From contig JABXKX010000542.1 in assembly GCA_013619035.1 (NCBI GenBank), positions 1-18,340 of the forward strand: 18,340 nt of DNA, written 5' to 3'. Shown one piece after another: positions 14,845 through 18,340 of the stretch. The notes under the pieces are model-generated. The model was not told where the DNA came from. It searched no databases and was given only the letters and a program-made list of their open reading frames with translations. Position numbers and translations under genes: made by a program. The first letter of the stretch is position 1. Each line of letters starts with the position of its first letter. Source of the DNA: Peptostreptococcaceae bacterium. Its GTDB lineage: Bacteria; Bacillota_A; Clostridia; Peptostreptococcales; Acidaminobacteraceae.

Positions 14845-15015
14845 GTGATACTAAACCCCGCTAATTTTGATTACACAAGTCTAGCTCTAACTTCTTGATG
14901 GTTTTTTTAGGCAATGTTTTACAAGATAAGTATCTAGAGAAAGTACAATGGATTAAAATCAGTTAACACAACTAGTTTAAACAAACACATTATAATAATT
15001 TGACCATCACATATT

Positions 15016-15582
15016 TTATTTTTGTTGATCTTCAATATTCGACGCAACATATTCAATTGAAGTAATTTCGTCGTTCTCAATTAAAAAATTTATCTTTGAT
15101 TGGATACCTTCAAAGGTATATAAACTGAAACTTTCGGTGTAGGTCTCACCATAAACCTTTACAATATCATCTAGCGATCCAAAGAGAACAACACCTTCAT
15201 CGGTTTCTAAGGTATCATCTAAAAATAGGATAGATGATATATAATCTTTACCATGACTTTCATAAGTATGAATTTCAATGCCGCCATAAGTGAAAGTTTT
15301 GTCTAAACCTTGAAATGCACAACTTTCCGCTTCAAAATAAAAATCAGGTTCACCTAATACGTCTAAAATTGGTAGCATATTTCCATGCATTGTTAATTGA
15401 ACGTCTCTAAAAGTCAGATTGAATTCTTTTACAACAGAATTATCATGAGTGATTACATCTTGACTATCAACAGTTTCAAGAGTAATCTCAGTTGTATCTT
15501 TTATGGCTGTTTGCTGTGGTTCATTACCACATCCAATCATGAATAACATCAATACAAATACCATTAGCATTATCTTTTTCAT
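15016..15582 (-). CDS. Small lipoprotein at the end of the Dlt-like operon
   Basis: This is a 188-residue predicted lipoprotein. The signal peptide ends in FMIGC, a lipobox-like site with Cys18 as the lipidated residue. The mature part has a Thr/Asp-rich linker (19-50), then a globular region. LDVLGEPDFYFEAESCAFQG (about 74-93) and a later block around FGSLDDIVKVYG / YTFEG resemble two copies of a short alpha-beta unit (G-x-P/G-E-T, aromatic strand, I-x-x-I strand), reminiscent of BLIP/SmpA-like folds. The start follows AAAGGAG, 11 bp after the DltD-like gene, so it belongs to the same operon. A job as an outer-face accessory of envelope acylation is inferred from position only. No clear hairpin terminator is visible downstream. 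Confidence 0.75.
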   Translation of the reverse strand: MKKIMLMVFVLMLFMIGCGNEPQQTAIKDTTEITLETVDSQDVITHDNSVVKEFNLTFRDVQLTMHGNMLPILDVLGEPDFYFEAESCAFQGLDKTFTYGGIEIHTYESHGKDYISSILFLDDTLETDEGVVLFGSLDDIVKVYGETYTESFSLYTFEGIQSKINFLIENDEITSIEYVASNIEDQQK

Positions 15583-15593
15583 CCTCTACTCCT

Positions 15594-16661
15594 TTATTTT
15601 ACTACTTCACCATACATCATAATTTCACCATAAGTTTCCAACTCGTGATATTGTTGATCACGCATTTCGTAATAGAATGTTGATTTTTCTATCCATGCCT
15701 CAGCATAAACAGGATCATTTCTCCGATCAATAATATCAAATTGATCTTTCAGGATTTCTCCAAAATAAAGTGACATTTTTTCAGCACCAGCTATATTTAG
15801 ATGTAGTCCTGCATCATAGGTATCTGTTTTAAAATCAATTCCTGCTTCTTCAACGTGATCAATGAAATTGAAATACATCAAATTATGTTCTTTAGCATAA
15901 TCTTTCATTTGCTGATCCCATTCATCATACCAAACTGGGTATAAAGTTGGTGCTTTTATAAGAACCAATTCAACACCATTTTTTTTACATAAGTTAGTCA
16001 TCATTTCTAAATACTTATATGAGTGTTCTCCAAATTCATAATTCGGTAGTTTCTTTTTCTTTGGTATATACTCTACTGGTTTGACATCTACTCTCATATA
16101 ATAACCATTATGAAACAATGGTTTTTTGCTAAACATGTACTGAAAATCATCTTTTGTTAAACTGCTCCATCTCGAGTGATATCTCAAGAAAGGTAATATG
16201 TAGTCAATCATATGTTCTTCTGGCAACATAGAGGCTTTAATAGCTTTTAATTTTGATTTTGAAAAAGCCATGCCATCTAAAGTCATTCTATTATAAGCTT
16301 CCTTTTGTGGTGTATCATATTTCATAGCCAAGACATTAAATACCACAACATCTGGTTTCTCATATTTAAAAGTTTCCTCAAGGAGATAATAGGATTGCCA
16401 TATTAATTGTTGCGCACTGCCTCGAATAAAACTTGTATAGCCATAATTTTCCCATAATGTAACCGGCGAGAAGTTCTCATAAACTTCACAGTCGCCTACA
16501 AATAATATATCATGTTTCATTTTTTCGTTGTAATAGGATTCTATCAGAGAACCTTCAACAATACCTGAAACATGTTTGGGCATTAATAACTTTTCAAGTA
16601 AGAATAATGCCCCAAAGAGAAGCATTGCACTTATCGAAAGCAAAATAATTTTTTTCTTCAT
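15594..16661 (-). CDS. DltD/SGNH-like envelope protein with Cys in the nucleophile position
   Basis: This is a 355-residue protein with one N-terminal membrane anchor (about 4-24) and an extracytoplasmic SGNH-hydrolase-like domain, as in DltD, which works with DltB to place D-alanine on teichoic acids. The block I motif reads FVGDCEVYENFSP (54-66). The position of the usual catalytic Ser in GDS is Cys58, encoded at 16488-16490. Block V is DAGLHLNIAGAEKM (about 284-297), with the D-x-x-H pair intact. A block with conserved Trp and Arg (FIRGSAQQLIWQSYYLLEE, about 78-96) is also typical. The ribosome site TAGGAG includes the stop codon of the preceding MBOAT gene, implying translational coupling. 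It could move or remove the acyl group; D-alanine is only one option. Confidence 0.8.
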   Translation of the reverse strand: MKKKIILLSISAMLLFGALFLLEKLLMPKHVSGIVEGSLIESYYNEKMKHDILFVGDCEVYENFSPVTLWENYGYTSFIRGSAQQLIWQSYYLLEETFKYEKPDVVVFNVLAMKYDTPQKEAYNRMTLDGMAFSKSKLKAIKASMLPEEHMIDYILPFLRYHSRWSSLTKDDFQYMFSKKPLFHNGYYMRVDVKPVEYIPKKKKLPNYEFGEHSYKYLEMMTNLCKKNGVELVLIKAPTLYPVWYDEWDQQMKDYAKEHNLMYFNFIDHVEEAGIDFKTDTYDAGLHLNIAGAEKMSLYFGEILKDQFDIIDRRNDPVYAEAWIEKSTFYYEMRDQQYHELETYGEIMMYGEVVK

Positions 16662-16670
16662 TGGATACTC

Positions 16671-18230
16671 CTAAAACTGATTGTATATAAATTGACTTGC
16701 GTCATAGCCCGCACCATATGCACCAAATACTAAGACCGATAAAATTAACACATAAAAAGAAGCGTGTCTTATATGGACAGGTTTTGAGGCCAGTTGTAGC
16801 CTAACATTGCCTTTTCTCTGAATCAAACTTACAATTAGTAGCACACCTAAACCACCAAATGCGATGACATAATCATACATTACTAGGCCAAGTTCCAGTA
16901 GGGAACCATTAAATAGGCTTGAATAATTCCACTCTGTAAACATAGAACCTAGCATTTTGAATGTTAGTGGTACATTTTTATAAACATCAAATAACCGGAT
17001 AGAACTCACTAATAGAACAGTTCTGATTATTTGGAAGGCATGGAAAACTCTTTTATCAGCCACATTAAATTTGCCATGGAACCACTTGTAATACGGTTTC
17101 AATTCTAAGGAGATGATGATAACAATACCATTTGCCAATCCCCATACAATGAAATTCCAACTGGCGCCATGCCATATCCCTGTTGTGAACCAAACGATTA
17201 AAGTACTGATGTAAACTGGCAATCTTCTTCCTATGGCATCACCAAATTTCTTTCTAGCCCATTTTGACAGATTTAGCATCCTTTTACTCACTGACAATGG
17301 ATAGAAAACATAATCTCTGAACCAAGCCCCCATAGTAATATGCCATCTTCTCCAAAAATCTGTAATATTCTTGGCAAAATATGGTCTATTGAAGTTTTCC
17401 TCAATCGTAACACCAAAAACTTGACCAATTCCGATTGCAATGTCTATCCCACCGGTAAAATCAGCATAGAGTTCAAAGGAATACATCAACATGAGAACCA
17501 ATACAAAACCACCAGAATATTGCTCAGGACTATTTTTCAAAGTATTTACAGCAATCAACAATCGATCAGCAATCACCAATTTTTTAAAGAACCCCCATAG
17601 GATTCGTTGTAGACCAAAGGCGACTCTATCATAATCGAAAGTATGTGGACCATACAATGTTTTTGATAAATGTTCAAATCGACTGATTGGTCCTTGTATA
17701 ATCTGAGGAAAGAAAGATACAAATAAAGCAAATTTAAACAAGCTGTCAGCACCTTGACTTTTGTCACGATGAATATCAATCAAATAACTCATGGATTTGA
17801 AAGTGTAAAAAGAAATTCCCATAGGTAGTGCGATATTCCAAAATGAAAGTGCAATATCATTGCCAAACATTTCAGAAATTTGATTGACATTATATATTAC
17901 AAAATTCGTATATTTAGTAAATGCTAAAATTCCGAAATTTACTAAGATACAGGCTAAGAAGTAAATTTTCTTATCTTCACGGGACATATCCGCCTTATGT
18001 TCTTTCAAATAATCTTTCTGAAATATATTTTGTCTTTTCAACTGTCTTCCTGCATAGAAGGTGGTGACAGTTGTTACGAGAATATAGCCCAGATATTTTA
18101 TACTCATCAATCCATAGAAAAAATAACTGGCACCAAGAAGAAGTATCCATTGATATTTCTTTGGAATGATATAATAGAGTACAAATAAAATAGCTATGAA
18201 TACTATAAAACTGTATGAAGTAAATAACAT
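16671..18230 (-). CDS. MBOAT-family membrane O-acyltransferase (DltB/AlgI-like)
   Basis: This is a polytopic membrane protein of 519 residues with about ten or more hydrophobic helices. It shows the MBOAT signature: PQIIQGPISRF (175-185), ENFNRPYFAKNITDFWRRWH (278-297) and TGIWHGASWNFIVWGL (350-365). In that last block His354 is the invariant catalytic His, inside the membrane channel. It ends YDASQFIYNQF, like other family members. In DltB and AlgI systems the protein takes an acyl group from a carrier (phosphopantetheine protein in DltB) and passes it across the membrane. The adjoining acyl carrier protein gene points to the DltB type; the lack of a visible ligase in the window means the acyl group is unknown. 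It starts one base after the carrier stop codon. Confidence 0.9.
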   Translation of the reverse strand: MLFTSYSFIVFIAILFVLYYIIPKKYQWILLLGASYFFYGLMSIKYLGYILVTTVTTFYAGRQLKRQNIFQKDYLKEHKADMSREDKKIYFLACILVNFGILAFTKYTNFVIYNVNQISEMFGNDIALSFWNIALPMGISFYTFKSMSYLIDIHRDKSQGADSLFKFALFVSFFPQIIQGPISRFEHLSKTLYGPHTFDYDRVAFGLQRILWGFFKKLVIADRLLIAVNTLKNSPEQYSGGFVLVLMLMYSFELYADFTGGIDIAIGIGQVFGVTIEENFNRPYFAKNITDFWRRWHITMGAWFRDYVFYPLSVSKRMLNLSKWARKKFGDAIGRRLPVYISTLIVWFTTGIWHGASWNFIVWGLANGIVIIISLELKPYYKWFHGKFNVADKRVFHAFQIIRTVLLVSSIRLFDVYKNVPLTFKMLGSMFTEWNYSSLFNGSLLELGLVMYDYVIAFGGLGVLLIVSLIQRKGNVRLQLASKPVHIRHASFYVLILSVLVFGAYGAGYDASQFIYNQF

Positions 18231-18231
18231 C

Positions 18232-18340
18232 TTATTCTTCCATCAATCTTTCAACTAGTGCGTATAAAGCTTTTGCTGAGTTAAAATTTTCCGGGATTAT
18301 TTCCTCAGCTGGAATTGTAACATCAAACTCACTATTAATA
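18232..18340 (-). CDS. Acyl carrier protein (DltC-like), C-terminal part
   Basis: This is the last ~35 codons of a gene that starts beyond the window. The peptide SEFDVTIPAEEIIPENF, then NSAKALYALVERLMEE, is the end of an acyl carrier protein: the E-F-x-V-x-I-P segment, the helix II to III loop with P-E-N-F, and the last helix. In DltC this is D-alanyl carrier protein helix III. The Ser that carries phosphopantetheine lies outside the window. The stop codon is one base from the MBOAT start. The carrier probably hands an activated acyl group (from a DltA-type ligase upstream of the window) to the MBOAT protein. Confidence 0.8.
   Translation of the reverse strand, partial: INSEFDVTIPAEEIIPENFNSAKALYALVERLMEE

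Noticed and set aside
17340..17600. Open frame antisense to the MBOAT gene
   Set aside because: No ribosome site or recognisable domain; the opposite strand carries conserved MBOAT motifs across the same bases.
1..18340. CRISPR array, insertion sequence, tRNA or rRNA
   Set aside because: I saw no regularly spaced repeats, no transposase motifs with terminal inverted repeats, and no cloverleaf or rRNA-like conserved stretches.

Overview
The window is AT-rich DNA from a low-GC bacterium of the Bacillota/Mycoplasmatota side of the tree. AGGAGG-type ribosome binding sites precede almost every gene. TGG encodes Trp and TGA is not read through, so the standard bacterial code applies. A MutS2-type ATPase, a LysM surface enzyme, an EAL-domain tail and a Dlt-like acylation operon all point to a low-GC Gram-positive lineage. 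The genus cannot be fixed from sequence alone.

Left part (1-6.5 kb). The tail of an EAL-domain (c-di-GMP phosphodiesterase type) gene converges on a large M29-type aminopeptidase gene on the minus strand, and both share one hairpin terminator. Divergent from the peptidase is an Mrp/NBP35-type ATPase gene, probably for Fe-S cluster handling. Its promoter lies between two copies of a 12-bp palindrome. Next comes a 334-bp gene-poor stretch with a good promoter, a seven-codon leader ORF, a long stem and two tandem terminators, which looks like an unrecognised structured RNA or a leader of the next gene. It precedes a short MutS2-like gene without the Smr nuclease domain, followed by a two-domain GNAT acetyltransferase gene.

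Middle (6.5-12.6 kb). A leader with three back-to-back hairpins precedes a large secreted LysM protein carrying two complete nucleotidase modules, with the module order of YfkN-type nucleotide-scavenging enzymes. A small flavodoxin-like protein and a two-Cache membrane histidine kinase without an adjacent response regulator follow. Each of these genes ends in a clear intrinsic terminator.

Decaying stretch (12.6-15.0 kb). A helix-turn-helix (excisionase-type) gene is split by a one-base frameshift just after its start. The overlapping HExxH metallopeptidase gene appears split near its putative third zinc ligand. On the minus strand a GyrI-like ligand-binding protein is intact, but upstream of it lies only the C-terminal stub of an MmcQ/YjbR gene. 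These are either true decay or local sequence errors; the truncated stub favours at least some real decay.

Right part (15.0-18.3 kb, minus strand). A tight operon encodes an acyl carrier protein (partial), an MBOAT membrane acyltransferase, a DltD/SGNH-like protein whose usual nucleophile position is Cys, and a small lipoprotein. Together they should load an acyl group on the carrier protein, pass it across the membrane and put it on an envelope polymer. This is D-alanylation-like, but the acyl group and acceptor are unknown.
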